From Agarivorans litoreus (lineage in GTDB: Bacteria > Pseudomonadota > Gammaproteobacteria > Enterobacterales > Celerinatantimonadaceae), in the NCBI RefSeq assembly GCF_019649015.1, contig NZ_BLPI01000001.1, positions 434,001 to 498,000 of the forward strand: a stretch of DNA of 64,000 bases. The letters run 5' to 3'. Each line of letters opens with the position of its first letter. The stretch's first letter is position 1. The notes under the pieces were generated by a model that did no database searches, was not told where the DNA came from, and saw nothing but the letters and a program-made list of their open reading frames with translations. The translations under genes were made by a program, and so were the position numbers. Below, in pieces: positions 9,595 through 18,790 of the stretch.

Positions 9595-10691
9595 TACCCA
9601 ATCAACTTGAAGATGCAGGCTTGAGTACCTGAAAATTATCGTTCACTCGAGATGCCAAGGAGCCTGCGATCTCCTGAAGAGTCACAGAAAAAAATTGGTC
9701 TATCGCCGCCTTAAAGTCTCGTTTATTTTTGAAATAAACGTTGTTTCTCGACTTCTCGTTCATTACCTTCCATAACCGCTCTATTGGGTTGAGGTTTGGA
9801 CTGTAAGGTGGGAGGTAATGCAATTCAATATTAAGGACAAACGCGGCATCTTTGACTAAGTTACTACGGTGATATCCCGCACCATCTAAAATGATATGAA
9901 GCTTATGGCCTAACGGGTAACTCTCTCTGAGCTTACAGAAAAAACGAACAATATTTTCACTGTTAATGCTTTCGTAATCGCTAACAACCGTCGCTCCAAT
10001 ATCGGATAAATTCAGTGCGCCAATAAGGTTTAACCGACTACGGTTGCCCGTTGTTTCAATCACTTTTTCTTGGCCTGTACGTATCCAGCCATGGGTGATT
10101 TTGGTCGATAGCGTCGGGTGAACGGCATCGATAAACAATATCGATTCATCCTCGCCACAGCTTGTCTTTAGAGCTTCATAAGCTTCGATGAACGCCCGTT
10201 GTTTTGTCTCATCAAACTTGTGTGGAACGCCTTTCGGTTGCTTGTAGCTAAAACCATTGTGATGAAGCCACTTGTTCATACCAGAAACCGTATAATCAAG
10301 TCCAAATGTCTCTTTAACGTAGGCGACAACTTGATGAGTGTGAGAATAGGTTTTCTCGGTCAAATGCTCGATTAGGTGCATGGTTTGAGTAGCAGAAAGT
10401 TTACTTTGGCTTCCGCCATTTTCGGGCTTAAGTTTTTCAGAAAGAACATAGTCGCTGAGATGTCGAGCGACTGTCGACTCGTGGATGCGAAGGGCTTGAG
10501 AAATCATCACCTGACTCCAACCTTCAGAAGCAAGTAATACCGCTTTGATACGGTCTCGCACTCGACCATCGCGAGTGGAATCATGCATCTGCTCGAGTTG
10601 CTGTTTCTGTTGAGGAGTCAGTATAATTTTCATGGTGTGTAGCATGATCCTCATTGACGAAAAAATCAATCACCTTCAATGATCACGGGTA
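9595..10691 (-). mobile_element. IS630-family insertion sequence
   Basis: An element of about 1.1 kb whose ends match as imperfect inverted repeats: TACCCAATCAACTTGAAG at the left and, on the other strand, TACCCGTGATCATTGAAGG at the right. It is flanked by TA on both sides (9593-9594 and 10692-10693), as expected for TA-targeting IS630 elements. It carries one intact transposase gene and interrupts a hydrolase gene. Confidence 0.82.
9602..10633 (-). CDS. IS630-family transposase
   Basis: A 343-residue transposase with an N-terminal helix-turn-helix region (QMHDSTRDGRVRDRIKAVLL, then SQALRIHESTVARHL) and a C-terminal DDE domain. Candidate catalytic residues are the Asp in LFIDAVHP, the Asp in HIILDGAGYH and the Glu in NPIERLWKVMNE. 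I chose the ATG giving MKIILTPQQ; longer in-frame starts lie inside the terminal repeat. The frame is complete, so the element may be active. Confidence 0.88.
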   Translation of the reverse strand: MKIILTPQQKQQLEQMHDSTRDGRVRDRIKAVLLASEGWSQVMISQALRIHESTVARHLSDYVLSEKLKPENGGSQSKLSATQTMHLIEHLTEKTYSHTHQVVAYVKETFGLDYTVSGMNKWLHHNGFSYKQPKGVPHKFDETKQRAFIEAYEALKTSCGEDESILFIDAVHPTLSTKITHGWIRTGQEKVIETTGNRSRLNLIGALNLSDIGATVVSDYESINSENIVRFFCKLRESYPLGHKLHIILDGAGYHRSNLVKDAAFVLNIELHYLPPYSPNLNPIERLWKVMNEKSRNNVYFKNKRDFKAAIDQFFSVTLQEIAGSLASRVNDNFQVLKPASSS

Positions 10692-11265
10692 TATACCAAC
10701 GGCTTGAGAAAGCTGTTTACTCATTCCGCCTGCCAACAATAACAAACTATCAACCTGCTTGGGGTTTAGCTTGGTCTTGATATTGCGACAAGCCCTAGCC
10801 CGGTCTATCAAAACTAACCACGCGTATTTTGCTAGTTAATGAAGCCTCAGTAATTAAGTAAGCGCTGTCTTGCCAAGACCCTTGCGTACCGTGGATCCAC
10901 ACCATCACCGCTTGCTCTGCACGCCCATTAGCATGTACGTTCAAAGTAAAATTATCCGCAGTAAGTTGATAGTGTTCGATATCGGGATTAGTTAATAAAT
11001 CACTTTGAATAAACTGCTGTTGTTGCTTTATCGCACTAAACATTGGGCTACAGGCTAGCAATGTGCACAGTCCAGCCAATAGACACAGCCACAACATCAC
11101 TCTCTTCATTAAGAAGCTAAAATCCATAATCAGGCAACACCAAAGCAATAAGCAGTCACTAAAGCACTAAAAAGTGAAACCACCAAGTAAATTTCACATT
11201 CGATTACACTAGCTCAAACTTGACCCATTCCCAGCACATCGCCATAATCTGGGCTCTTCCTCCCC

Positions 11266-11703
11266 ATGGCATTAAAAATGACTAACCAAGAAGATTCACC
11301 AGAAGAAATTGAAGTAGAAGCCACCGAAGTATATGTGGATGAACAGCCCATCGAGCTTTACAAAGTATTAAAGATAGGCAATTTGGTGAATGGCGGCGGC
11401 GAAGCTAAAATGGCCATAGCAGAAGGTTATGTTGGGCTTAACGGTGAACTCGAACAGCGTAAACGCAAGAAAGTGTATGCGGATGACATCATCGAGTATA
11501 ACGGTCAATTTTTATATGTTGTTTGTGATCAGCCTATTACTGAGCCAGAGCCTAAGAGCTCAGCGAAGAAAGGTTCAAACAAGCAGAAAAGCAAGGGCAA
11601 TAAAGTAAGCAAGCCTAGTCAAAAATCAACAGCTGCTAAACAACCTTCCAAAAAGCAAGCTCAACGAAATGCCAAAACAGGTCGCCACTCAATCAAGTTC
11701 TAG
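11266..11703 (+). CDS. YbcJ-like S4-domain RNA-binding protein
   Basis: A 145-residue protein with a compact S4 RNA-binding domain (about 28-92: LYKVLKIGNLVNGGGEAKMAIAEG, then GELEQRKRKKV), as in E. coli YbcJ, followed by a Lys/Ser-rich tail of about 50 residues that could bind nucleic acid nonspecifically. A second ATG 12 bases downstream is an equally plausible start, because no clear ribosome-binding site precedes the first. A terminator follows. Function probably concerns rRNA or ribosome binding. Confidence 0.8.
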   Translation: MALKMTNQEDSPEEIEVEATEVYVDEQPIELYKVLKIGNLVNGGGEAKMAIAEGYVGLNGELEQRKRKKVYADDIIEYNGQFLYVVCDQPITEPEPKSSAKKGSNKQKSKGNKVSKPSQKSTAAKQPSKKQAQRNAKTGRHSIKF

Positions 11704-11729
11704 TAGCTAAAAGCCCCAAAAATAAGAAG

Positions 11730-11749
11730 GCAGCCAAAGGCTGCTTTTT
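11730..11749 (+). terminator. Terminator after the S4-domain gene
   Basis: GCAGCC and GGCTGC pair around an AAA loop and are followed by five T residues, 27 bases after the stop codon. Confidence 0.75.
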
Positions 11750-11764
11750 AATAAACACAAACAT

Positions 11765-11795
11765 AAAAAAAGCCGCTCAATGAGCGGCTTTTTTA
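11765..11795. terminator. Bidirectional terminator between the S4-domain gene and EF-G
   Basis: GCCGCTC and GAGCGGC pair around a three-base loop, with an A run on the left and a T run on the right, so it can terminate both convergent units. Confidence 0.85.
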
Positions 11796-11808
11796 CTAAG
11801 TAATAAGC

Positions 11809-13893
11809 TTACTTCTTAGCTTGACGTTCTTTTTCTTCTGCAATTACTGCTTCAGCCACGTTTTGTGGAGTAGCAGCGTAGTGCGAGAATTCCATAGAGA
11901 ACTGACCACGACCAGAAGTCATAGTACGCAGAGAACCAATGTAACCAAACATTTCTGCTAGTGGTACGTCAGCTTTAATACGTACGCCAGTTACGCCAGC
12001 TTCTTGGTCTTTAATCATGCCACGACGACGGTTCAAGTCACCAATAACATCACCAACGTGATCTTCTGGAGAGAATACGTCAACTTTCATGATTGGCTCA
12101 AGAAGTTGTGGACCCGCTTTTGGCACAGATTGACGGTAAGCGCCTTTAGCTGCAATTTCAAAAGCAATTGCTGATGAATCCACTGCGTGGAAAGCACCAT
12201 CGTACAATTCTACTTCCATATCTAGTAATGGGAAGCCAGCAAGTGGACCAGTTTCCATCATCACTTCGAAGCCTTTTTGAACTGCAGGCCAGAATTCTTT
12301 AGGTACGTTACCACCAACAACAGTTGAAGAGAACGTGAAACCAGAGTTTGGCTCACCTGGGCGAATTCGGTAATCAATTTTACCGAATTGACCAGAACCA
12401 CCAGACTGTTTCTTGTGCGTGTAGCTATCTTCAATTGCTTGAGTAATAGTCTCACGGTAAGCAACCTGAGGTTGACCAACAACTAGATCTACACCGTAAG
12501 TACGCTTCAAAATATCAACTTTAATATCTAGGTGAAGTTCGCCCATACCTTTAAGGATGGTTTCACCTGAATCTTCGTCAGTTTCAACTTGGAAAGAAGG
12601 ATCTTCTGCCACCATTTTACCGATAGCAATACCCATTTTCTCAGTTGAACCTTTATCTTTAGGTGCAACAGCAATCGAGATTACTGGCGTTGGGAATACC
12701 ATAGGCTCTAGGGTACAAGGGTGCTTAGGATCACATAAAGTGTGACCAGTTTGAACGTTCTTCATGCCTACAATAGCAATAATGTCACCGGCTTGAGCAG
12801 TAGTTAATTCATTACGCTCATCAGCTTGCATTTCTACCATACGGCCAACACGCTCTGTTTTACCAGTAAACGCATTAAGGATAGTGTCGCCTTTGTTCAA
12901 CACACCCGAGTAGATACGTACGAAGGTAAGTGCACCAAAGCGGTCATCCATAATTTTGAATGCTAACGCGCGTAGTGGTTCGTCAGCAGAAACAATCGCG
13001 TGGTTGCCAGTTTCTTCGCCTTCGTCATCCATAAGAGGTTGAGGATCAACTTCAGTTGGGTTTGGCAAGTAATCAACAACAGCATCAAGTACTAATTGAA
13101 TACCTTTGTTTTTAAACGCAGAACCACAGTAAGTTGGGAAGAAAGACATATCACGAGTACCTTTACGGATACACGCTTTAAGTTGCTCAATAGTAGGTTC
13201 TTCACCTTCCATGTAAGCCATCATTAAGTCTTCGTCTTGCTCAACTGCAGTTTCAACCAACATTTCGCGGTATTCAGCAGCTTTTTCTACCATATCTTCT
13301 GGGATATCGGTAATTTCGTAGTTCTCAGGAAGACCTGTGTCATCCCAGATGTAAGCTTTTTCAGTTAGCAGGTCAACAACACCAACGAAGTCTTCTTCGA
13401 TACCGATAGGCAGAACCATAACTAGTGGGTTAGCAGCTAGTACATCTTGAGTTTGCTTAACTACGCGGTAGAAGTCAGCACCCATACGGTCTAACTTGTT
13501 TACGAAGATAATACGAGCAACTTCTGATTCGTTAGCGTAACGCCAGTTAGTTTCTGACTGAGGCTCAACACCACCAGAACCACAGAATACACCGATACCG
13601 CCATCAAGTACTTTAAGTGAACGGTAAACTTCAACGGTGAAGTCAACGTGTCCAGGAGTATCAATAACGTTGAAGCGGTGGTCGTTCCAGAAACAGCTTA
13701 CTGCTGCAGACTGAATAGTAATACCACGCTCAGCTTCCTGTTCCATGAAGTCAGTAGTAGACTCACCGTCATGTACTTCACCAGTTTTGTGGATCTGACC
13801 AGTAAGTTTTAGGATACGCTCAGTTGTGGTAGTTTTACCTGCATCAACGTGAGCAAAAATACCAATATTTCTATATTTTGATAAATCAGCCAT
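11809..13893 (-). CDS. fusA: Elongation factor G (stand-alone copy)
   Basis: A complete 694-residue translational GTPase that drives ribosomal translocation. G motifs are present: [12 protein letters not shown] (P-loop, near residue 15), [16 protein letters not shown] and NKLDRMG, followed by domains II to V. It is not next to rpsL, rpsG or tuf as in the str operon, but is a single gene between terminators. Many marine gammaproteobacteria carry a second EF-G outside the str operon whose N-terminus begins much like this one ([20 protein letters not shown]). Whether this is the only copy cannot be decided from the window. Confidence 0.95.
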   Translation of the reverse strand: MADLSKYRNIGIFAHVDAGKTTTTERILKLTGQIHKTGEVHDGESTTDFMEQEAERGITIQSAAVSCFWNDHRFNVIDTPGHVDFTVEVYRSLKVLDGGIGVFCGSGGVEPQSETNWRYANESEVARIIFVNKLDRMGADFYRVVKQTQDVLAANPLVMVLPIGIEEDFVGVVDLLTEKAYIWDDTGLPENYEITDIPEDMVEKAAEYREMLVETAVEQDEDLMMAYMEGEEPTIEQLKACIRKGTRDMSFFPTYCGSAFKNKGIQLVLDAVVDYLPNPTEVDPQPLMDDEGEETGNHAIVSADEPLRALAFKIMDDRFGALTFVRIYSGVLNKGDTILNAFTGKTERVGRMVEMQADERNELTTAQAGDIIAIVGMKNVQTGHTLCDPKHPCTLEPMVFPTPVISIAVAPKDKGSTEKMGIAIGKMVAEDPSFQVETDEDSGETILKGMGELHLDIKVDILKRTYGVDLVVGQPQVAYRETITQAIEDSYTHKKQSGGSGQFGKIDYRIRPGEPNSGFTFSSTVVGGNVPKEFWPAVQKGFEVMMETGPLAGFPLLDMEVELYDGAFHAVDSSAIAFEIAAKGAYRQSVPKAGPQLLEPIMKVDVFSPEDHVGDVIGDLNRRRGMIKDQEAGVTGVRIKADVPLAEMFGYIGSLRTMTSGRGQFSMEFSHYAATPQNVAEAVIAEEKERQAKK

Positions 13894-14205
13894 TGTTCAA
13901 CTCTAATTCAATTGTTTTTCAAATTCGCGGGGAGTATACCACTACTGTCGCACAAGGCGAGAGGGTGAACTGTATTTGAGCGATTTATTGCGAAATTTCT
14001 TTAAAAAAGTGTCTTTAATCAGTCTCAACAACTAGCCGCAAGCCTGTTAACCACGGGTTTTCACTTAAATTAGTATTTTCTGCTCACTCAAGAAAGAAAG
14101 TATAACTCCCCTACCCAATAACCAGCATAGTTGGCTTAATCATTAGCGCAACTGGATTATTGCCCTTATTACCGCCACCTTTGTTCGCGGTAACCTAAGC
14201 TAGCG
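13894..14205 (-). other. Intergenic region upstream of EF-G
   Basis: A 312-base gap holding the EF-G promoter region and the sequence after the yajD stop. I see no coding sequence, repeat or clear hairpin in it. Confidence 0.4.
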
Positions 14206-14547
14206 TTACTTCTTTTTATCCATCATAGCTTTAAGATCAGCAAACGGATTTGAGGTTGCCACTTCGTGCTTTAAATCACTGCCAGCTTCTACTGTTGAAC
14301 CGTATTGAGCTGCTTCGGTATATTTCGAATGCTCATGGTCATGGCAGTACAAACACAGTAGCTCCCAATTAGACCCATCGTTTGGGTTATTAGTATGGTC
14401 ATGGTCGATATGGTGCACCGTTAATTCGCGCAAATTTGAGTAAGGAAATTCACGCGCACATCGTCCACAAACCCACGGGAACAACTTCAACGCTTTCTCG
14501 CGGTAGCCTTGTTCAAGGCTAGCGTAATTATTTGGAATATTGGCCAT
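14206..14547 (-). CDS. yajD: YajD-family HNH nuclease
   Basis: A 113-residue protein closely resembling E. coli YajD along its whole length: YREKALKLFPWVCGRCAREF, LTVHHIDHDHTNNP and LLCLYCHDHEHSKY. The two CxxC pairs and the His/Asn residues form an HNH zinc-finger nuclease fold. The C-terminal FADLKAMMDKKK tail is also conserved. The biological role of YajD is not established. It is a single gene with GGAGATAAAAATG at its start. Confidence 0.93.
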   Translation of the reverse strand: MANIPNNYASLEQGYREKALKLFPWVCGRCAREFPYSNLRELTVHHIDHDHTNNPNDGSNWELLCLYCHDHEHSKYTEAAQYGSTVEAGSDLKHEVATSNPFADLKAMMDKKK

Positions 14548-14706
14548 TTTTATCTCCAGCTATTTTTTGCAAAACACTATAACACCAGCACAGCCCAAAC
14601 GCGTAACTTGCTAGGACTACTAAATCACTGACAGAAATATAATTAAGCGCTTTCCTATTTCCGAGAAATAAACCACACTAAGTTTAGTTGTGCTAAGGGA
14701 ATAGCC

Positions 14707-15312
14707 ATGGATAAATCCTTAACTCAGATACACTGTAATCGTTGTACATGCTCTACCACCACCGATAAAGTGAATGGCTGGCGGGTGTTTTTGTATAGCG
14801 GGCTAGAACTTCCGCTACGCAGAACCTTGGGTTGGTGCAAACAATGTGAAGCGCTAGTAACCGCCGAAGAATTTAGGGATTTAAACCTTATTATTAAGGA
14901 AATGGGCGAACTGGTTAGGCAGGTATCAGCCTTAGAGAAAACCTTAAAAACTAACTACTGGCAACGGCTACTTAATCGAAAACTTCGTCGAGTTCGCCGA
15001 CGCTCCGTAGAAAACTTACTTACCTTAGCTGCAGAACTTGATATTGCCAGACAACGGGCAAATAAAGCGAAATGCGTTTGTTGTGACTCTTTGGATGTTG
15101 AAGTTATTGATTCTTCATTGAACATTGTTGAGCAATTTTGGCAACACAATAAACATGATGAAGTTGCAACAGGGTTAACTCACCCTGGTTGCGGCGGCGA
15201 GTTTATAGCGCGCTCCAATTCAAAAGTGGCTGGTAAAAATACAACCACCGCTTCATCCGAGCCCCTCCCTGCAGCAAACTCTCATAAGCGAGACCGACAA
15301 AGTGTTGCCTAA
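14707..15312 (+). CDS. Cys-rich protein of unknown function
   Basis: A 201-residue soluble protein I do not recognise. It has CNRCTC near the N-terminus, WCKQC near residue 47 and CVCCD near residue 120, consistent with one or two zinc-binding ribbons. A basic helical stretch (KLRRVRRRSVENLL) lies between them, and HPGCGGEF comes later. The C-terminal 30 residues look disordered. Its stop codon is the loop of a strong terminator hairpin. Confidence 0.7.
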   Translation: MDKSLTQIHCNRCTCSTTTDKVNGWRVFLYSGLELPLRRTLGWCKQCEALVTAEEFRDLNLIIKEMGELVRQVSALEKTLKTNYWQRLLNRKLRRVRRRSVENLLTLAAELDIARQRANKAKCVCCDSLDVEVIDSSLNIVEQFWQHNKHDEVATGLTHPGCGGEFIARSNSKVAGKNTTTASSEPLPAANSHKRDRQSVA

Positions 15313-15324
15313 GGCAACACTTTG
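15298..15324. terminator. Bidirectional terminator between convergent genes
   Basis: Twelve-base arms pair perfectly around TAA, which is the stop codon of the Cys-rich protein gene. It lies five bases from the stop of the convergent glycosyltransferase gene. Confidence 0.7.
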
Positions 15325-15328
15325 TATT

Positions 15329-16507
15329 TTAACAAGACAGCAATTGATGCACCTGCTTAGCTCGCTCGCCCCAGCTTTCTGAACGCACACTCAATCGTTG
15401 AAAAGATGTTCTACGCTGTTGTAAAGCAGATGGCGTTTGCAAACTTTCCTGTAATGCTTGCACCATTTGATAGGCTTCCTCAACCTGTGTCACCATGCCA
15501 GCATAAGGTTTAAGCGCAGGAAAAGGCGTGCTTACAATAGGGCGCCCCGCGGCTAAATACTCACGTAACTTTAGGGGATCACAAGAAGCAATCTGCTTAC
15601 AGCTTTTAAAGGGTAACCAAGATACCTGCCAATGTTGCACATAACGTGGCAGCTCACTATGGGCCACTGCTGGGTACACTTCTATATTGTCTACCAGTTT
15701 AAAAGCAGAGATATCGGTTTGCACTTGACCAATAAATACAAAACGCCACTCAGGTAAGGCTTTAGCGACTTTAACGATTAACGGAATATCTAACCAAGCG
15801 GCTATGGAACCATAGAAACCAGCAACCGGCCCCCCCTTTAAAATAGACGGTGCTGGGCGCGAAGGGCGCACAAACAAACTGTAGTCTACTCCGTGCGGTA
15901 AAATACGGGTTTTCAAAGCTAAACGCGGCTGCTTAGAGAACTTACGTAACAACATATCGCTAGCCACTAGCACGTGGTCAGCCTTTTCAACTAACTGCTT
16001 TTCACACTCAGTAACATGTTGGTGGTCTACGCCAGCTAGGGCATTAAAATCATCACCACAGTAATAAATGACCTGCCGCTCGTTTAGGTGGCCTAACATA
16101 TCCACCGCTGTTGGTAAGGCAATCCAAAGATCAGGATTAGTTAACTTAAGACGCTTAACCTGTTTTTTTACCTGAGCTTTTAACAAGCAGCGGTTAAGCC
16201 AGCGAAAAAAACGACTACGTGGAGCGGGCAAGGCTATGGGCGACAATACATGAATATTGGCCGGCTTTTTAGCTGATGCTTTTTCTGTAGAATCTTGAGC
16301 AATTGCGTTGGCTTTTGTTGCTCCAAACATCGACTTCATTTTTTCTAGTACTCTTTTAGCATCTCGCAGGCTCAAGCGTGGCCTACGTAAACCAATAGAA
16401 TTAATCCAAAGAATACGGTGGTTTTTAGCCAGTTCGGTTATCACGTGTTGGCTGCTACTTGGGTGGCGTTGCCAATCTTCACCAAATACTATGAGATCGT
16501 GTTTCAT
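15329..16507 (-). CDS. Glycosyltransferase (SypN-like position)
   Basis: A 392-residue cytoplasmic glycosyltransferase of the GT-B fold. It starts at MKHDLIVFGEDW, has GFYGSIAAWLDIPL at the start of the nucleotide-binding half and LREYLAAGRPIVSTP near the C-terminus, where GT4-type enzymes hold the donor sugar nucleotide. Longer in-frame starts overlap the upstream acyltransferase and were rejected. The acyltransferase ends one base before this start, so the two form one unit under the sigma-54-type promoter at 17275. In V. fischeri a transferase (sypN) follows the acyltransferase gene sypM. Donor and acceptor are unknown. Confidence 0.82.
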   Translation of the reverse strand: MKHDLIVFGEDWQRHPSSSQHVITELAKNHRILWINSIGLRRPRLSLRDAKRVLEKMKSMFGATKANAIAQDSTEKASAKKPANIHVLSPIALPAPRSRFFRWLNRCLLKAQVKKQVKRLKLTNPDLWIALPTAVDMLGHLNERQVIYYCGDDFNALAGVDHQHVTECEKQLVEKADHVLVASDMLLRKFSKQPRLALKTRILPHGVDYSLFVRPSRPAPSILKGGPVAGFYGSIAAWLDIPLIVKVAKALPEWRFVFIGQVQTDISAFKLVDNIEVYPAVAHSELPRYVQHWQVSWLPFKSCKQIASCDPLKLREYLAAGRPIVSTPFPALKPYAGMVTQVEEAYQMVQALQESLQTPSALQQRRTSFQRLSVRSESWGERAKQVHQLLSC

Positions 16508-16508
16508 G

Positions 16509-17228
16509 TTATTTCCCCTCAATCGATTTAATGACTTTGGCGGGTACACCTGCGGCCAAAACACCTGCCGGCAAACTTTTAGTCACAACGCTACCAGCGG
16601 CAACCACGGTACCTTTACCAATAGTTACCCCAGCCATAACTGATACCCCGGTAGCTAACCAAACGTCGTCTTCAAGAATAACGTCGCCAACCTGCTCATC
16701 TAACTCGGGCAAGCCTGCAGCTCGTAGCTCTGCGTTTAAAGGATGACCAGGGTAGCCAGCAATAAAACAGCGCCCAGCTAAGCGTACGTTGTTTCCCAAG
16801 ATAACTTGCTTGCCAACGGCGATGGTGGTTTGCCAGCCTACATCCACGTTATCGCCAATCTTTAATAACGCGGGCTCAGCTGCACTGCTTCGTCCACTAA
16901 AGGTGGTCGCCCCAGAAATTCGGCAGCGATTGCCTAATTCAATATTTAGGCCTTCACTAATAAGTGGCATTCCACCGTATAGATACAAGGCCTGAGAAGG
17001 GCCGCTGGTTTTACTTCTAAACAAAGGCGTCCACCACAATATGCGCAGCACACTGCTTAAGGCACTAGATAAACTGGTATGAAGGCGGTAAAGCACCGAG
17101 AACAACAATGGCACTTTAGGTAGCTGACATAACCTTAGCGCTTTCAAAAACCTAAATAGATTTTTTGCTACGGCAGAATCACTACTTTTTAGCCAATGCT
17201 TCGTATGATGAAAAAACATGCTGCTCAT
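16509..17228 (-). CDS. Hexapeptide-repeat acyltransferase (SypM-like)
   Basis: A 239-residue acyltransferase of the left-handed beta-helix (CysE/LacA/NodL) superfamily. The N-terminal 80 residues are variable. From about 90 on it shows repeated hexapeptide turns, ending in DDVWLATGVSVMAGVTIGKGTVVAAGSVVTK and AGVPAKVIK, the usual signature of O-acetyltransferases. It probably acetylates a sugar of the exopolysaccharide. First gene of a two-gene unit preceded by a sigma-54-type promoter and an enhancer-like dyad, like sypM in V. fischeri. Confidence 0.88.
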   Translation of the reverse strand: MSSMFFHHTKHWLKSSDSAVAKNLFRFLKALRLCQLPKVPLLFSVLYRLHTSLSSALSSVLRILWWTPLFRSKTSGPSQALYLYGGMPLISEGLNIELGNRCRISGATTFSGRSSAAEPALLKIGDNVDVGWQTTIAVGKQVILGNNVRLAGRCFIAGYPGHPLNAELRAAGLPELDEQVGDVILEDDVWLATGVSVMAGVTIGKGTVVAAGSVVTKSLPAGVLAAGVPAKVIKSIEGK

Positions 17229-17274
17229 AAAATTCCCCTTTTACAGGTAGGTGTGTTGTCTTAAGTTGTAGATA

Positions 17275-17289
17275 GCAGCATTTATGCCA
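17275..17289 (-). promoter_or_regulatory. Predicted sigma-54 promoter of the acyltransferase-glycosyltransferase unit
   Basis: The minus strand reads TGGCATAAATGCTGC, with GG and GC separated by exactly 10 bases as in -24/-12 promoters. It lies 47 bases before the ATG and 52 bases downstream of the dyad at 17341-17353. Confidence 0.72.
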
Positions 17290-17340
17290 ACAAACTAAGG
17301 TTAATATATTCAATAACTTAAAAGGGAAACAAAGAGCAAA

Positions 17341-17353
17341 TTGCAGTTTGCAA
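17341..17353. promoter_or_regulatory. LuxO/SypG-type enhancer dyad TTGCA-N3-TGCAA
   Basis: An exact TTGCA-GTT-TGCAA dyad upstream of a sigma-54-type promoter. It sits inside a larger inverted repeat (17334-17360) that, read on the minus strand, is followed by TTTGTTT and could also terminate the upstream flippase gene. Both roles are possible. The presence of the same dyad before other syp-like units favours an operator. Confidence 0.6.
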
Positions 17354-17368
17354 TTCGCTCTCTGGCGC

Positions 17369-18790
17369 TCAAGCATAAGCCTTCTTAAAATGCATTTTGG
17401 GCTTTACCAATGGCATTGCCAATAGCAGCAACCAGCTTAAGCCAATGGCCGGTAATAGAGAGGTCCAGATAGAAGCCGCCATAAACGGAACGATTAAAAG
17501 CAAACCTAAAGGAGGGAGTAAAGCGCTTAACAGTAAAGCTACTTTATAAGGCAGAGCCTGTAAGCGTAAGCTCAGTAAGGTGAACAGTATAAAGCGCAAA
17601 GCAAATACACTGTTGGTGGCTACAATCAGCCCCCAAACACCCCACTTAGGTATAAGTAGGTAATACAAACCTATCGCCATCACCGCAGACAAAGCATTAA
17701 TCCGCGGCAGCCAAACAGGGCTATTTGGTAGGTAACAACCAATATCGGTTACTGATGTGGCTAGCTTAAAGCCTAGCGCCAATAGCATTAAAGGCAACCA
17801 TTCAATGCCACCTAAGTATTCTATTGGCAGCACCCACTTAAGCACTATGGGTGCAAACAAAGCGGCAGACAAAATCAATAACATCACCGCGAGCAGCAAA
17901 CGCTGATGAATCACACTCACTTCATTTACGCCATTGCTTTGTTGTAACACCGTAAACCGGCGTGGTAACCACCAGCTTTCCAATACACCAAATGCCATGG
18001 CCGTGGCCTCTACCACTTTAATCATAATGGCGTAATGGGCTAACGTTTCTGCGCCTAACCACTCTGCTAGTAGCAGCCGGTCTAAACCATGCATAATGAA
18101 TAGCGCGAGCGAAGCGCCAATTAAGCAACGTTGATAACTTAAGGTTAACTTGGCAAGGGCAAGATCTAACTTCAACTTCAACTGTTTGCGGCAAAACCAC
18201 AAACCAATACTTAAACCTAAAGCATTGGCACAAATGCTAGCAACAATCACCGCATCCATTCCCCAGCCCTGCTGCAAACCAAATAAAGTCATCACGACTT
18301 GGCAACTTGCTTGCGCCACAACTAAATAAAAATAACTGTCAGCGCGGCGCTCAATGCGCAGCCACATCATAATAGGCTGCAAAGAAATGGATAAAGCAAT
18401 AACCGCAGAAACGCCAGCTAACTGGATAAGACTTAACTGAGAGAATACCTCTAGCGGCACTAGGGCTAGTGCTGTTCCTGCCGATACGGCTAGCACCAGT
18501 CCGTAACTCAAACTTAATAAAACAGACGACGAAATAAGGTTCGCTTTAGCCACAGCATCTTTACACTCTGGGTAGAAACGTGGCAAAGCCCCTGCACTTA
18601 TTTCTAGCAGCGAACACAGAGAAAAAATCACTACCAGACTTTCTAACACGCCGTATTCTTGCAAACTCAAATAGCGCGTGGTGACTGGCAGCATCATTAA
18701 GCCAATGCCTTTTTGCAGAACCATGAGTAAGCCGTATATACCCATTTCCTGCAGCGACTGGCGAGCTTGCTTAAGCTTATTCCACAGCAT
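17369..18790 (-). CDS. Polysaccharide flippase (Wzx-like)
   Basis: A 473-residue integral membrane protein with about 12-14 hydrophobic segments and the N-terminal pattern of the polysaccharide biosynthesis/MATE-like family (GIYGLLMVLQKGIGLMMLPV, then TRYLSLQEYGVLE). It should flip lipid-linked repeat units across the inner membrane. Its start overlaps the stop of the upstream glycosyltransferase by 14 bases, so translation is coupled. Third gene of a three-gene unit whose promoter is predicted at 20817. Confidence 0.88.
   Translation of the reverse strand: MLWNKLKQARQSLQEMGIYGLLMVLQKGIGLMMLPVTTRYLSLQEYGVLESLVVIFSLCSLLEISAGALPRFYPECKDAVAKANLISSSVLLSLSYGLVLAVSAGTALALVPLEVFSQLSLIQLAGVSAVIALSISLQPIMMWLRIERRADSYFYLVVAQASCQVVMTLFGLQQGWGMDAVIVASICANALGLSIGLWFCRKQLKLKLDLALAKLTLSYQRCLIGASLALFIMHGLDRLLLAEWLGAETLAHYAIMIKVVEATAMAFGVLESWWLPRRFTVLQQSNGVNEVSVIHQRLLLAVMLLILSAALFAPIVLKWVLPIEYLGGIEWLPLMLLALGFKLATSVTDIGCYLPNSPVWLPRINALSAVMAIGLYYLLIPKWGVWGLIVATNSVFALRFILFTLLSLRLQALPYKVALLLSALLPPLGLLLIVPFMAASIWTSLLPAIGLSWLLLLAMPLVKPKMHFKKAYA

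Larger units (their letters stand above)
9249..11109 (-). pseudogene. Alpha/beta-hydrolase lipoprotein gene, decayed and split by an IS630 element
   Basis: The N-terminal part (about 10700-11109) encodes a lipoprotein signal (LLAC), then WIHGTQGSW and FDRPG, the oxyanion HG and an early strand of an alpha/beta hydrolase. The C-terminal part (9249 to about 9594) carries QGGKDHLVDP and EQGHFMQ, the acid and His positions. Between them lies a complete insertion sequence with TA on each side. There is additional damage. Only about ten codons separate FDRPG from a strand reading VDSLLLLAGG, in another frame, so the segment with the nucleophile elbow is missing. The frames also do not match when the element is removed in silico. 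The gene is therefore certainly non-functional. Confidence 0.8.

Noticed and set aside
17334-17360. Terminator-like inverted repeat after the flippase gene
   Set aside because: It folds well and is followed by TTTGTTT on the minus strand, but its centre is exactly the dyad found before the other units and a -24/-12 element follows. I kept the operator call and noted the terminator as an alternative.
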